The notes under the pieces were generated by a model, which did no database searches, was not told the origin of the DNA, and saw only the letters and a program-made list of their open reading frames with translations. Source: Streptomyces sp. NBC_00461 (lineage in GTDB: Bacteria; Actinomycetota; Actinomycetes; Streptomycetales; Streptomycetaceae). Taken from it: a DNA stretch of 64,000 nt. Shown here in pieces: positions 49,405 through 59,420 of the stretch; the stretch's first letter is position 1; each line of letters begins with the position of its first letter. The position numbers were made by a program, and so were the translations under genes. The DNA lies in assembly GCF_036013935.1 (NCBI RefSeq), contig NZ_CP107902.1, positions 7,287,001 to 7,351,000 on the forward strand, given 5' to 3'.

Positions 49405-50466
49405 ATGAACGACACCACGCTCTCCGTGGGCACCCTGCGCGCCGAGCCCGGCACCAAGACTCGCGGCACCGTGCGCGCCGACCTCGGCACGCTCACCGCC
49501 GACATCCCGGTCACCCTGGTCAACGGCACCCGCCCCGGCCCCCGCGTCGTGATCACCGCCGGCGTCCACGGCGGTGAGTTCACGCCCGTCGACGCGGCCG
49601 TACGGCTCACCGCGCTGCTGGAACCCGGCGAGGTGTGCGGGCAGGTGGTCATCTGCCCGGTCGCCAACCCCCCGGCGGTGTACCAGGGCCGGCTCAACGT
49701 CTCCCCGGCCGACGGCGTGAACATCAACCGTGTCTTCCCCGGCGACCCCGACGGCAGCCCCACCGAGCGGCTCGCCGCCTGGCTCTTCACCCACCTGATC
49801 GACGGCGCCGACGTCTACGTCGACCTGCACTGCGGCGGCATCGACCAGGTCCTGCGCGACTTCGTCGGCTACCGCCTCACCGGCGACCCGGACCTCGACA
49901 AGGCGACATCCCAACTGGCGGGCTCCTTCGGCATCGAGGACGTCATCCTCGGGCTGAAGCCCGACGGCGGCAACAGCCACGCGGCCGCCGCCCGCCGGGG
50001 CATCTCGGCGGTGCTCGTCGAGGTGGGCGCACTCGGGCAGCGTGACGCGGCCACGGCCCGCCGCCGCGTCGACGGCCTGTACCGGGCGCTGCGCCGGCTC
50101 GGCGTGCTGGACCCGGACGGCTCCGCCCCGGTGCCGATCCGCGAGTGGGTCTGGTCCGCGGGCGTCACGGCCGAGGCCACGGGCCTGTGGTACCCGGAGT
50201 TCTCCTTCGACGCCGACGTCATCGGCGAAGTGGCGGAAGGTGACGTCCTCGGCCGCATCGTCGACCCGGCCGACGGCCGGGAGCACACGGTCCACGCCCC
50301 GGCCGGCGGGCGGATCTTCTACGGCATGCACGGTCTGACCGTCGCCCCCGGCGCCGAACTGGCCGCCCTGGCCGTCCCCTGGGACCCCGACCCGGCCACG
50401 CGAACCGGCACCCTCCGCACCCCCGGCACGGGCGTCGGATCCGACGAGGTGGCCCCCCGCCCCTAG
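49405..50466 (+). CDS. AstE/aspartoacylase-family zinc deacylase, first copy
   Basis: A 353-residue M14-like deacylase. Zinc ligands are in TAGVHGGEFTPVDA (His-x2-Glu) and VYVDLHCGGIDQVL (His); the catalytic Glu is in AVLVEVGALGQ. The C-terminal barrel (EVAEGDVLGRIVDPADGREH) resembles succinylglutamate desuccinylase/DoeB-type proteins. It should remove an acyl group from an N-acyl amino acid or diamine. ATG 49405 is preferred to 49399 because GGAGG is then 7 nt away. An 86-nt gap with a CCCCA run separates it from the transporter genes. Confidence 0.85.
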   Translation: MNDTTLSVGTLRAEPGTKTRGTVRADLGTLTADIPVTLVNGTRPGPRVVITAGVHGGEFTPVDAAVRLTALLEPGEVCGQVVICPVANPPAVYQGRLNVSPADGVNINRVFPGDPDGSPTERLAAWLFTHLIDGADVYVDLHCGGIDQVLRDFVGYRLTGDPDLDKATSQLAGSFGIEDVILGLKPDGGNSHAAAARRGISAVLVEVGALGQRDAATARRRVDGLYRALRRLGVLDPDGSAPVPIREWVWSAGVTAEATGLWYPEFSFDADVIGEVAEGDVLGRIVDPADGREHTVHAPAGGRIFYGMHGLTVAPGAELAALAVPWDPDPATRTGTLRTPGTGVGSDEVAPRP

Positions 50467-50552
50467 ACCCCACCCCACCCCACCCCAGCCGCTCTTCACT
50501 CACGTCCCCCCGGCCACTCCCTTCCAGGGCCGGCAGTACCAGGAGGCACACG

Positions 50553-51656
50553 ATGAACGATGCCCGGATCGACCGCAGACTGTTCCTGCGCGGAATAGGC
50601 GGGGTCACGGCGGGTGTCGCCGCCACCACCGTCCTCAGCGGCTGCGGCACCGGCACCAGCCGGTCCGTCACCGGCGGAGGCAAGGGCTCCAAGACGCTGG
50701 TCGTCCGCGACAGCGGCGGCACGTACGGCGACGCCAACCAGAAGGCGATCTACGAGCCGTTCACCAAGGAGACCGGCATCCGGATCGAGGTGGTGAACAT
50801 CCAGTACGCGCAGATGCTCGCCCAGGTCCAGCAGGGCCGCCCCCAGTTCGACGTCATCGACGACTCCATGTCCGACTTCCTGCGCTTCAAGAAGGCGGGC
50901 GCGACCCAGGACCTGGACTACGACAGGCTGAAGAACTTCAAGAACGCCGGCATCGCCAAGACCCTGGTCACCTCCAACGCGCTCGGCAAGAACTACTGGG
51001 CCAGCGTGATGGCGTACCGCACCGACGTCTGGGGCGGCAAGAAGCCCTCCTCCTGGGCCGACTTCTGGGACACCAAGGCCTTCCCCGGTGACCGTGCCCT
51101 CCAGGGCCTGGACGCGGACCGGCCCGTGCTGGAGTTCGCCCTGCTCGCCGACGGGGTGCCCCTGGACAAGCTGTACCCCCTGGACCTGGACCGCGCCTTC
51201 AAGTCCCTGGACCAGATCAAGGGATCCATCAAGAAGTACTGGGACACCGGCGCCCTGCCCGGCGTGCTGCTGGGCCGCAAGGAGGTCGTCGCCACCGACG
51301 TCTGGCACGGCCGCCTCGACGCCCTGATCAAGCAGGGCTCACCGCTCGCCTACCAGTGGAACGGCGCGCGCCGGCAGAGCAACGCCCTGGGCATCCCCAA
51401 GGGCACGGCCAACCTGGACGCCGCCTACCAGCTCATCGACTTCGCGCTGCGGCCGGACGTTCAGGCGCACTACGCGGAGCTGTACCCGATGGCGCCGACC
51501 GTGCCCGCCGCCTTCAAGAAGCTCTCCCCGACCACCGCCGCGAACCTGGGCAGTTCCCCGGAGCACCTGAAGGCCGGCTTCGACATGGACGTCGAGTGGT
51601 GGGCCGAGCACCAGGACGCGGTCGCCAAGCGCTGGCAGGAGTGGACGCATGCCTGA
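50553..51656 (+). CDS. ABC transporter substrate-binding protein, polyamine/Fe-type (SBP 8)
   Basis: A 367-residue extracellular binding protein. The Tat-type signal DRRLFLRGIGGVTAG is followed by lipobox LSGC, so it is a lipoprotein. The mature sequence TLVVRDSGGTYGDANQKAIY, FDVIDDSMSDFLRFKKAGAT and AYQLIDFALRPDVQAHYAEL fits PotD/PotF-like proteins. The ligand is likely a cationic amine. Its stop overlaps the ATPase start by 8 nt. Confidence 0.87.
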   Translation: MNDARIDRRLFLRGIGGVTAGVAATTVLSGCGTGTSRSVTGGGKGSKTLVVRDSGGTYGDANQKAIYEPFTKETGIRIEVVNIQYAQMLAQVQQGRPQFDVIDDSMSDFLRFKKAGATQDLDYDRLKNFKNAGIAKTLVTSNALGKNYWASVMAYRTDVWGGKKPSSWADFWDTKAFPGDRALQGLDADRPVLEFALLADGVPLDKLYPLDLDRAFKSLDQIKGSIKKYWDTGALPGVLLGRKEVVATDVWHGRLDALIKQGSPLAYQWNGARRQSNALGIPKGTANLDAAYQLIDFALRPDVQAHYAELYPMAPTVPAAFKKLSPTTAANLGSSPEHLKAGFDMDVEWWAEHQDAVAKRWQEWTHA

Positions 51657-52794
51657 GACACACGTGGTGCCCGAGCCGTCGCTCGCCGCTCCCGCGGCAC
51701 TGGCCGGCAGCGGCAAAGCCCTGTCCGTGCAGCGACTGCGCAAGACGTACGCGGGAGTGACGGCCGTCGACGAGGTCTCCATGGAGATCGCGGCGGGCGA
51801 GTTCGTCACCTTCCTGGGCTCCTCCGGCTCCGGCAAGACCACCACCCTGATGATGATCGCCGGGTTCTGCGAGCCGGACTCCGGCAGCATCGTCGTCGGC
51901 GGCAACGACGTGACCCACCTGGCCCCGCAGAAGCGCGGACTGGGCTTCGTCTTCCAGCAGTACCTGCTCTTCCCGCACATGACGGTGTGGGAGAACGTCG
52001 CCTTCCCGCTGCAACTGCGCGGCGTGTCCAAGGCGGAGCAGCGTCGACGGGTCGGCGAGACGCTGGAGATGGCCGGCCTGTCCAAGATGGCCCGCCGCCG
52101 GCCGCGAGAGCTGTCCGGCGGCCAGCAGCAGCGCGTCGCGCTGTGCCGGGCCCTGGTCTACCGGCCACCGGTGATCCTCATGGACGAGCCGCTGGGCGCC
52201 CTCGACAAGAAGCTGCGCGACCAGCTCCAGACCGAGATCAAACGCATCCAGCAGGAACTCGGCCTGACCGTCATCTATGTGACGCACGATCAGGAGGAGG
52301 CCCTCGTCCTGTCCGACCGCATCGCCGTCATGCGGGACGGGCGGATCGACCAGTTCGACACCCCGCAGGAACTCTTCGAGCGCCCCCGCACCCCGTTCGT
52401 CGCCGACTTCCTCGGCGCGGCCAACTTCCTCTCGGGCCGCGTCGAGGAGCGGCCCGACGGTGGCGCGTACACGCTCGTACGGCTCGACACCGGAGGGCTC
52501 ATCAAGGCCCGCCCGTACACGGGGCCGTCCTCGGCGAAGGTACGCGCGGCGGTCCAGCCAGGGCGGCTGTACCTGTGTCCCGCCGGCGACGGCTTCTGTA
52601 CCGGGACCGTCGAGACGGTCACCTACGTCGGCACCCTCGTCCGGGTCACCGTCCGCCCCGACGGCGGCACGGCGACCGACCTCGTACGGCTGGAGCTGCC
52701 CGCGGGCCGCGCCCCGGCCCTCGGTGAGCGCGTCGACCTCGCGGCGGATCCCGAGAACGTCAGCGTGTTCGCCGACGCGGAAGACGGGGGCTGA
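51649..52794 (+). CDS. ABC transporter ATPase (PotA-like)
   Basis: A 381-residue ATPase: Walker A GSSGSGKTTTLMMIAGF, Q loop FVFQQYLLFPHMTVWENVAF, signature ELSGGQQQRVALCRAL, Walker B VILMDEPLGALDKK and switch VTHDQEEALVLS. The C-terminal TOBE domain (from about residue 280: KVRAAVQPGRLYLCPAGDGF) is typical of spermidine/putrescine importers. It works with the two permeases downstream. Confidence 0.92.
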   Translation: MPETHVVPEPSLAAPAALAGSGKALSVQRLRKTYAGVTAVDEVSMEIAAGEFVTFLGSSGSGKTTTLMMIAGFCEPDSGSIVVGGNDVTHLAPQKRGLGFVFQQYLLFPHMTVWENVAFPLQLRGVSKAEQRRRVGETLEMAGLSKMARRRPRELSGGQQQRVALCRALVYRPPVILMDEPLGALDKKLRDQLQTEIKRIQQELGLTVIYVTHDQEEALVLSDRIAVMRDGRIDQFDTPQELFERPRTPFVADFLGAANFLSGRVEERPDGGAYTLVRLDTGGLIKARPYTGPSSAKVRAAVQPGRLYLCPAGDGFCTGTVETVTYVGTLVRVTVRPDGGTATDLVRLELPAGRAPALGERVDLAADPENVSVFADAEDGG

Positions 52795-52799
52795 GGACG

Positions 52800-53720
52800 A
52801 TGGCCGTGCTCGCTCCGGCACCGGGCTCCGCAGCCCCGGTGGCCCGCAGGAAACCACCGGGCCGTCTGCTGTCCGACCGCCGCACCCGCTTCGGACTGCT
52901 CAACGCCGCACCCATCGTCGTATACCTGCTCGTCCTCTTCGTCTATCCGATCTTCAGCATCCTGATGCTGAGCCTCAAGGGCGAGAGCGGAGGCTTCACC
53001 CTCCACTGGTACACCGACGCCTTCCAGGGCGCCAACCTGGAGATCCTTTTCACCACGCTGCGGATCTCCGCCGAGACGTCGCTGCTCAGCCTGGTCATCG
53101 GCTTCGTCCTGGCCGCCGCGGTCTCCCGGCTCAAGCCCCTGTGGGCGGGCCTGGTGATGGTCATCGTGGTCGTCCCGCACTTCATCAGCGCGCTCGTGCG
53201 CACCTACGGCTGGATCATCCTGCTCGGTGAACACGGCGTCGTGAACAACGCCCTGACCGGCCTTCACGTCCCGGGCGCACCCTTCCAACTGCTCTACAAC
53301 GAGCTGGGAGTCGTCATCGGCACCACCTCGGTGATGCTGCCGTACACCGTGCTGCTGCTGTACGCGGTCATGAAGGGCATCGACCGCCGGCTGATGGCCG
53401 CCGCGGCCAGCATGGGCGCCGGCCGGATCACCATCTTCCGCCGGGTCTACGTGCCGCTGGTCGCTCCCGGCCTCGTCAACGCCGGCGTGCTGTGCTTCAT
53501 CCTCTGCCTCGGCTACTACATCACCCCAGCCCTCATGGGCGGCCCGAAGCAGACCATGGTCGCCTCGCTCATCGACACGCAGGTCATGAAGCAGGACCAG
53601 TGGAACGGCGCCTCCGCCCTGGGCATCATCCTGCTCCTGCTCACCTTCGCCGGACTGCTGCTGCTCAGGCTGCTGAAGTCGGCGGTCGAGGCGTACCGGA
53701 ACCGAGGTACGACGTCATGA
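52800..53720 (+). CDS. ABC transporter permease (PotB-like)
   Basis: A 306-residue BPD_transp_1 permease with six membrane segments (IVVYLLVLFVYPIFSILMLS; LVIGFVLAAAV; LVMVIVVVPHFISALVRTYG) and the EAA loop AAAASMGAGRITIFRRVYVP that contacts the ATPase. It lies 5 nt behind the ATPase gene. Confidence 0.92.
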   Translation: MAVLAPAPGSAAPVARRKPPGRLLSDRRTRFGLLNAAPIVVYLLVLFVYPIFSILMLSLKGESGGFTLHWYTDAFQGANLEILFTTLRISAETSLLSLVIGFVLAAAVSRLKPLWAGLVMVIVVVPHFISALVRTYGWIILLGEHGVVNNALTGLHVPGAPFQLLYNELGVVIGTTSVMLPYTVLLLYAVMKGIDRRLMAAAASMGAGRITIFRRVYVPLVAPGLVNAGVLCFILCLGYYITPALMGGPKQTMVASLIDTQVMKQDQWNGASALGIILLLLTFAGLLLLRLLKSAVEAYRNRGTTS

Positions 53721-54586
53721 CCGAACTCCGCTCCACCCTGGCCGGACGCATCACCCTGGCCGTCCTGTCCACGCTGATCCTGCTGTTCCTGGTGCTGCCG
53801 ATCGTCGTCATCGTCATCACCTCCTTCGGCAAGGACGCCTTCGGCTCCTTCCCGCCCAGCTCCTGGACGCTCAACTGGTACAAGGTGCTGTTCGCCGACG
53901 GCAGCAAGTGGCCGGCCGCGCTGTCGCTCAGCGTCCTCGTGGCCTGCCTGACCACCGTCTTCTCCCTCGTCCTGGGGATGACGGCGGCCACGGCCCTGGC
54001 CCGCAGCCACCTGCCGCTGCGGACGGCGGTCTACGGCCTGGTCCTGGCCCCCCTGGTGATCCCCCAGGTCGTCATCGCCCTCGGCCTGTTCCTCTTCTTC
54101 GAACCGGCCGCGATGCTGGGCAGCCCGATCGCCATCGCGCTCGGCCACACCGTGCTGGCCTCGCCGATCGCGGTGATGATCCTCGTGGCCACGCTGCAGG
54201 GCATCGACGAACGGCTGGAGGACGCGGCCGCCAGCATGGGCGCGGGCCGGCTGACCGTCGCCCGGCGCATCACCTTCCCGCTGGCCATGCCCGGCCTGAT
54301 CGCCGCGGCGATCTTCTCCTTCATCACCAGCTTCGACGAGTTCTTCATCTCCCAGTTCCTGTCCTCCGTCGACACCGTGACCCTGCCGGTCCAGGTGTTC
54401 AACGTCCTCCAGTACGACGTCGACCCGTCGGTGACGGCCGTCAGCGCCATCCTCATCGGGATCGCCGTCGTCGCCCTCACCCTGGTCGGCGTGGTCCGCC
54501 GGCTCAGCGGCGTCGGCCGGCAGGACGGCCTGCTGCCCACCGAGCCCGGTGCGGGACTCGGCGCGGGAAGCGAGGCCGCGTCATGA
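53717..54586 (+). CDS. ABC transporter permease (PotC-like)
   Basis: A 289-residue BPD_transp_1 permease. It has the N-terminal helix LAVLSTLILLFLVLPIVVIV, LVLAPLVIPQVVIALGLFLF, the EAA loop DAAASMGAGRLTVARRITFP and SFDEFFISQFLSSVDTVTLP, which is typical of PotC. It overlaps the PotB-like gene by 4 nt and the aminotransferase gene by 4 nt. Confidence 0.92.
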   Translation: MTELRSTLAGRITLAVLSTLILLFLVLPIVVIVITSFGKDAFGSFPPSSWTLNWYKVLFADGSKWPAALSLSVLVACLTTVFSLVLGMTAATALARSHLPLRTAVYGLVLAPLVIPQVVIALGLFLFFEPAAMLGSPIAIALGHTVLASPIAVMILVATLQGIDERLEDAAASMGAGRLTVARRITFPLAMPGLIAAAIFSFITSFDEFFISQFLSSVDTVTLPVQVFNVLQYDVDPSVTAVSAILIGIAVVALTLVGVVRRLSGVGRQDGLLPTEPGAGLGAGSEAAS

Positions 54587-55974
54587 CCACCGGCACCCGG
54601 GCGGCGGCCGGTGACCTGTCCGCCACGGCGGCCAGACACCTCCTGCTCCACATGACCCCCAACGGTTCGCTCGCCCCCCAAGGCGAGGACCTCCTCGTCG
54701 TCCAACGGGGGGAGGGCCCGTACGTCGAGGACGCGGACGGCAGGCGCTACATCGACGGCCTGTCGGGGCTGTACTGCTGCCAACTCGGCTACTCCTACGG
54801 CCCCGAGTTCGCCGAGGCCGCCGAACGGCAACTGCGCGAGCTGTGCTACAGCCCGCTGTGGACCGGCTCCGCGCACCCCACGGCCATCGAACTCGCCGAG
54901 CGGCTGTCGCGGATCGCCCCCGTCGACATCGAGCACACCTTCTTCTCCAGCGGCGGCGCCGAAGCCGTCGAGACCGCCTGGAAGATAGCCCGCCGCTACC
55001 ACGCCCTGCGCGGCGAGCCGGGCCGCACCAAGGCGATCGCCCGGCGCGGCGCCTACCACGGCCTGACCATCGGCGCCCTGTCGTTCACCGACGACCCGGG
55101 GCTGACGGAGCCGTACGGCCCACCGGCGATCGACACCCGCTTCGTGTCGAACACCAACCGGCACGGCCTCGCACCGGAGTTCGCGGACGACGAGGTGTTC
55201 ACGGCGTGGCTGCTCGCCGAGTTGGAGGCCGCGATCCTGGCCGAGGGCCCGGAGACCGTCGCGATGCTCATCGCCGAGCCGGTGCAGAACCGGGGCGGCT
55301 GCATCACCCCGCCCCAGGGGTACTGGCAGGGACTGCGGGCACTGGCCGACCGGTACGGCTTCCTGCTGGTCGCCGACGAGGTGATCACGGGCTTCGGCCG
55401 GGTCGGGGAGTGGTTCGGCGGGGACCGATACGGCGCCCGCCCGGACCTGGTCACCGTCGCCAAGGGCATCACCGCCGGATACGCCCCCCTGGGCGCGACC
55501 CTGGTCGGCACCAAGGTCACCGAGGTCATCAACCGGCCCGGCGCGGTCCTCAACCACGGCTACACCTTCGCCGGTCACCCGCTGAGCGCAGCCATCGCCC
55601 TGCGCAACCTGGAGATCATGGAGCGGGACGGGATCCTGGAGAACGTCCGCGCCCTCCAGGACGACCTGGCCAGGCGCATGGCGGCCCTCACGGACCTGCC
55701 GATCGTCGGCGACGTACGCGGCGCGGGGTTCTTCTGGTCCTGCGAACTCGTCGGCGACCTCGACGGCGGCGGCTTCAGCGACACCGCCCGCAAGGAACTC
55801 ATCGCCGGCCTGATCCCGCGTCGACTGCGGGAGGCCGGCCTGCTGGTCCGCGTCTACGACCGCTCGGCGCCGCTGGTCCAGATCGCGCCCCCGCTGATCA
55901 GCGACCGCGCCGTCCTCGACCGTATCGCCGCGATCATCGCGGGCACCCTCGCCGAGGCGTCCGCCCGCCTCTGA
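54583..55974 (+). CDS. Class III omega-aminotransferase
   Basis: A 463-residue PLP enzyme with YIDGLSGLYCCQLGYSYGPE, FFSSGGAEAVETAWKIARRY, YHGLTIGALSFTD, LLVADEVITGFGRVGEWFGG and the PLP Lys in LVTVAKGITAGYAPLGATLV. It resembles beta-alanine/putrescine-type pyruvate aminotransferases. It would convert a terminal amine to an aldehyde for the dehydrogenase downstream. It is translationally coupled to the permease gene. Confidence 0.87.
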   Translation: MTTGTRAAAGDLSATAARHLLLHMTPNGSLAPQGEDLLVVQRGEGPYVEDADGRRYIDGLSGLYCCQLGYSYGPEFAEAAERQLRELCYSPLWTGSAHPTAIELAERLSRIAPVDIEHTFFSSGGAEAVETAWKIARRYHALRGEPGRTKAIARRGAYHGLTIGALSFTDDPGLTEPYGPPAIDTRFVSNTNRHGLAPEFADDEVFTAWLLAELEAAILAEGPETVAMLIAEPVQNRGGCITPPQGYWQGLRALADRYGFLLVADEVITGFGRVGEWFGGDRYGARPDLVTVAKGITAGYAPLGATLVGTKVTEVINRPGAVLNHGYTFAGHPLSAAIALRNLEIMERDGILENVRALQDDLARRMAALTDLPIVGDVRGAGFFWSCELVGDLDGGGFSDTARKELIAGLIPRRLREAGLLVRVYDRSAPLVQIAPPLISDRAVLDRIAAIIAGTLAEASARL

Positions 55975-56005
55975 TCCACGCATTCCCGTATTGGAAAGGA
56001 ACGAC

Positions 56006-56959
56006 ATGTACTCCATCGGTTCGCTGACCGTCGCCCCCGGCGAGCGCGCCCAGGGCCTCATCCCGGTCGGCACCAGCACCTACGGCGTGGAGCTCGGCAT
56101 TCCGCTGATCGTCGTCAACGGTGTGCAGGACGGCCCGGTCCTGTGCGTGGACGCGGGTGTGCACGGCGACGAGTACGACGGCCAGGAGGCCATCCGGCGC
56201 GCCCTGGCCGAGCTCGACCCGGCCACGCTGCGCGGCACCGTCGTCGGCATCCCCTGCATGAACACCCCGGCCTTCGAGGCGGCCGCCCGCGCGAGCGGCA
56301 TCGACCACCTCAACCTCAACCGCATCTTCCCGGGTGACGCCGAGGGCTCGTACTCGCAGCGGCTGGCCGCCACCTTCGTCGAGCAGGTCGTCCCCGCCGT
56401 CGACGCCCTGGTCGACCTGCACACCGGTGGTGCCTACGGCGAGATCGCCCCGCTGGTCATCCTCCAGGGCGGCTACGAGGACCTGGCGACGGACCTCGCC
56501 CTCGCCGCCGGGCACGAACTGGTCTGGAAGGGCGGCAAGTGGGGCGGCACGGTCCGCCACCCCGTCCTCGCGGCCGGCAAGCCCGCCATCACCATCGAGT
56601 GCGGCGGCGCCACCTACCGCGAGACCAACGTCGAGCACCACCTGCACTCGATCCGCAACATCCTGCGCCGGCTCGGGATGACCGACGGCGAGCCGGAGCT
56701 GCGGGACACCTACACGACCGTCTCGGGCACCTTCGCCCGCTCCGCCGCCGGCGGCTTCTTCGTCGCCCGCGCCGAGCCGGGGGAGACCTGCAAGGAAGGC
56801 GACCTGATCGCCACCATCACCGACCACTACGGCAACACGCTGGAAGAGGTCAGCGCGCCGCAGGACGGAATCGTGCTCTGGGTGCGCCGGATCCGCACGG
56901 TTCGCCCCGGCGACGAGGTCGTCATCTTCGGCGAGGTGCTCGGGGAGATCCGGCCGTGA
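56006..56959 (+). CDS. AstE/aspartoacylase-family zinc deacylase, second copy
   Basis: A 317-residue deacylase of the same superfamily as the one at 49405 but clearly diverged. It has zinc motifs DAGVHGDEYDGQEA and ALVDLHTGGAYGE, catalytic Glu in AITIECGGATYRE and a C-terminal barrel FFVARAEPGETCKEGDLIAT. ATG 56006 follows AAAGGA. Two such enzymes in one operon suggest two different N-acyl intermediates or a branched substrate. Overlap with the next gene is 4 nt. Confidence 0.85.
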   Translation: MYSIGSLTVAPGERAQGLIPVGTSTYGVELGIPLIVVNGVQDGPVLCVDAGVHGDEYDGQEAIRRALAELDPATLRGTVVGIPCMNTPAFEAAARASGIDHLNLNRIFPGDAEGSYSQRLAATFVEQVVPAVDALVDLHTGGAYGEIAPLVILQGGYEDLATDLALAAGHELVWKGGKWGGTVRHPVLAAGKPAITIECGGATYRETNVEHHLHSIRNILRRLGMTDGEPELRDTYTTVSGTFARSAAGGFFVARAEPGETCKEGDLIATITDHYGNTLEEVSAPQDGIVLWVRRIRTVRPGDEVVIFGEVLGEIRP

Positions 56960-58416
56960 GCGGCGAAATGCAGCTGACCGAGCTGCTCATCGACGGCAAG
57001 CAGGTCCCCGCCGCCGACGGCCGCTCCTTCACCGTCCTCGACCCGTCGAACGGGACGGCCATCGCTCAGGTGGCCCTGGCCGGCACGGCGGACGTGGACC
57101 GGGCGGTGGCTGCCGCGCGCGCGGCCTTCACCACTCCCGAGTGGGCCGGGATGCGCGCCGCCGACCGGGGCCGCATCCTCCACCGGATCGCCGAGACCAT
57201 CCGCTACCAGGGCGAACGACTGGCGCGCCTGGAGAGCCAGGACGTCGGCAAGCCCCTGAGGCAGGCCAAGGCCGATGTCGAGGCGGCGGCCCGCTACTTC
57301 GAGTTCTACGCGGGCGTCGCCGACAAGCTCGGCGGTTCGACGATTCCCCTCGGCCCCGGCCTGATCGACTACACCGTCCGTGAGCCGATCGGCGTTTCCG
57401 GCCACATCATCCCGTTCAACTACCCGCTGCAGAACACCGCGAGAGGCTCCGCCCCGGCGCTGGCCGCGGGCTGCACGGTGGTGCTCAAGCCGTCACCGGA
57501 GGCGCCGCTCACCCCGCTGGAGATCGGCAGGATCGCCCTTGAGTGCGGTCTTCCGCCGGGTGTGCTCAACGTGGTGCCCGGTGACGGCGAGACCGGCGCG
57601 GCCCTGGCCGGCCACCCGGACATCGACCAGGTGACCTTCACCGGCTCGGTGCCCACCGGCATCAAGGTCGCCCAGGCCGCCGCCGCCAACGTGGTGCCCA
57701 CTGTCACGGAACTCGGCGGCAAGTCGCCGGTCGTCGTCTTCGCCGACGCCGATTTCGACCTGGCGCTCGGCGCTGTCGCCGCCTCCGTGTTCGGGAACGC
57801 CGGACAGACCTGCTCGGCAGGAACCCGGCTGCTGCTCCAGCGCGGCGCCGAGGAGTTCCTGGACAAGCTCGTCGCGCACGCCGCGTCCCTGCGTCTGGGC
57901 CCGGGTCTCACCGATCCGGACGTCGGCCCTCTCGTCGCGGCACGGCAGCGGGACCGGGTCCTCGGCTACCTGGAGCTGGCGCGGCAGGAGGGCGCCGTGG
58001 CACGGGCCGGGGGAGGAGCCCCTTCGGACCCTGATCTGGCCGACGGCTACTACGTCCAGCCGACCGTCCTGACCGGGCTGGACAACGAGGCCCGTTGCGC
58101 CCGCGAGGAGATCTTCGGTCCGGTCGTCACGGTCATCGAGTTCGACGACGCGGCCGAGGCACTCCGGATCGCCAACGACAGCCCGTACGGCCTCGCCTCG
58201 TATGTGTGGACCCGTGACATCGACAAGGCGATGCGCATGGCCGAGGGCATCCGGGCCGGCCAGGTCTATGTCAACGCCACCGGCGTCGGCACCGGCGTCG
58301 AGCTGCCCTTCGGCGGCTACAAGCACAGCGGCTGGGGCCGGGAGAAGGGCCTCGAAGGCCTGGCCAGCTACCTGCAGACCAAGAACGTCTGCATCGGATT
58401 CGGAAACCGGTCATGA
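56956..58416 (+). CDS. NAD(P)-dependent aldehyde dehydrogenase
   Basis: A 486-residue ALDH with IPFNYPLQNTARGSAPALAA, KPSPEAPLTPLEIG, glycine loop FTGSVPTGIKVAQAAA, Glu in TELGGKSPVVVFADADFDLA, Cys in NAGQTCSAGTRLL and EEIFGPVVTVIEFDD. It is betaine-aldehyde/gamma-aminobutyraldehyde-like by general similarity. It probably oxidises the aldehyde made by the amine oxidases or aminotransferase. It starts with a GTG overlapping the deacylase stop. Confidence 0.87.
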   Translation: MSGEMQLTELLIDGKQVPAADGRSFTVLDPSNGTAIAQVALAGTADVDRAVAAARAAFTTPEWAGMRAADRGRILHRIAETIRYQGERLARLESQDVGKPLRQAKADVEAAARYFEFYAGVADKLGGSTIPLGPGLIDYTVREPIGVSGHIIPFNYPLQNTARGSAPALAAGCTVVLKPSPEAPLTPLEIGRIALECGLPPGVLNVVPGDGETGAALAGHPDIDQVTFTGSVPTGIKVAQAAAANVVPTVTELGGKSPVVVFADADFDLALGAVAASVFGNAGQTCSAGTRLLLQRGAEEFLDKLVAHAASLRLGPGLTDPDVGPLVAARQRDRVLGYLELARQEGAVARAGGGAPSDPDLADGYYVQPTVLTGLDNEARCAREEIFGPVVTVIEFDDAAEALRIANDSPYGLASYVWTRDIDKAMRMAEGIRAGQVYVNATGVGTGVELPFGGYKHSGWGREKGLEGLASYLQTKNVCIGFGNRS

Positions 58417-59351
58417 GATACCGCACGCTCGGTGAGCGCGGCCCGACCGTCTCGGTGGTCGGCGTGGGCGGCAACAACTTCGGCGCCCGCCTCGACGAGG
58501 ACGGCACGAAGGCCGTCGTCCACGTCGCCCTCGACGCGGGGATCACCCTGTTCGACACAGCCGACATGTACGGCGGTTCCGGCGAACTGGGCGGCTCCCG
58601 CGGCGACGGCGAACGGCTCCTGGGCGCCGCCCTCAAGGGCCACCGTGACCACGTGGTGCTGGCCACCAAGTTCGGCATGGAGGTGGGCCGGGACGCCGAC
58701 CTGTACGGTCCGCGCGGAGGCCGCGCCTACATCCGGTACGCGGTCGAGGCATCGCTGACCCGGCTCGGCACCGACCGGATCGACCTGTACCAGTACCACG
58801 AGCCGGACGGCGTCACGGCACTGGAGGAGACGGTCGCCGCCCTGCGCGAACTCGTCGACGAGGGCAAGATCCGGTACATCGGCTGCTCCAACCTCCCGGC
58901 GGAGCACCTCACCGACGCCTTCGTGTCCGTCCAGGCCCGCTACCACCTGCTCGACCGCGGCGTGGAGCAGGACCTGATCCCCGCCTGCCTGCGCGACGGC
59001 GTCGGTCTGCTGCCGTACTACCCGCTGGCCAACGGCCTGCTCAGCGGCAAGTACCGGCGCGGTGAGGAGCCCCCGCCCGGCAGTCGTCTGTCGTGGCGGC
59101 AGGGCTGGCTCACCGACGCGGCCCTCGACCGGGCCGAGGCGCTCACCGAGTACGGCGCCGAACGCGGCCTGACCCTCCTCCAGGTCGCGGTCGGCGCACT
59201 GGCGGCCCTGCCCGCCGTCGGCTCCGTCATCTGCGGAGCCATGACCCCCCATCAGGTCGCCGCCAACGCGGCGGCGGCCGCCTGGATCCCGAGCCCGGCC
59301 GACCTGGCCGCGCTGGACGCGATCGTCGCCCCCGGCGAACGCGTCGTCTGA
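58413..59351 (+). CDS. Aldo/keto reductase
   Basis: A 312-residue AKR with catalytic Asp/Tyr in LFDTADMYGGSGELGGS, Lys in VVLATKFGMEVG, His in IDLYQYHEPDGVTALEETVA, and the cofactor segment VGSVICGAMTPHQVAANAA. It starts 4 nt inside the ALDH stop. It may reduce or detoxify aldehyde intermediates; the substrate is unknown. Confidence 0.85.
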   Translation: MRYRTLGERGPTVSVVGVGGNNFGARLDEDGTKAVVHVALDAGITLFDTADMYGGSGELGGSRGDGERLLGAALKGHRDHVVLATKFGMEVGRDADLYGPRGGRAYIRYAVEASLTRLGTDRIDLYQYHEPDGVTALEETVAALRELVDEGKIRYIGCSNLPAEHLTDAFVSVQARYHLLDRGVEQDLIPACLRDGVGLLPYYPLANGLLSGKYRRGEEPPPGSRLSWRQGWLTDAALDRAEALTEYGAERGLTLLQVAVGALAALPAVGSVICGAMTPHQVAANAAAAAWIPSPADLAALDAIVAPGERVV

Positions 59352-59420
59352 AGCCCCCGACCCCCTCCCTATGAAGCCCCCAACTCCCTCCCGAAACGCG
59401 CGAGATCGAGGTTGAACACC

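Noticed and set aside
50467..50490. CCCCA tandem run as a regulatory repeat or start of a CRISPR-like array
   Set aside because: Only about four short units, no spacers; probably slippage in a C-rich gap.
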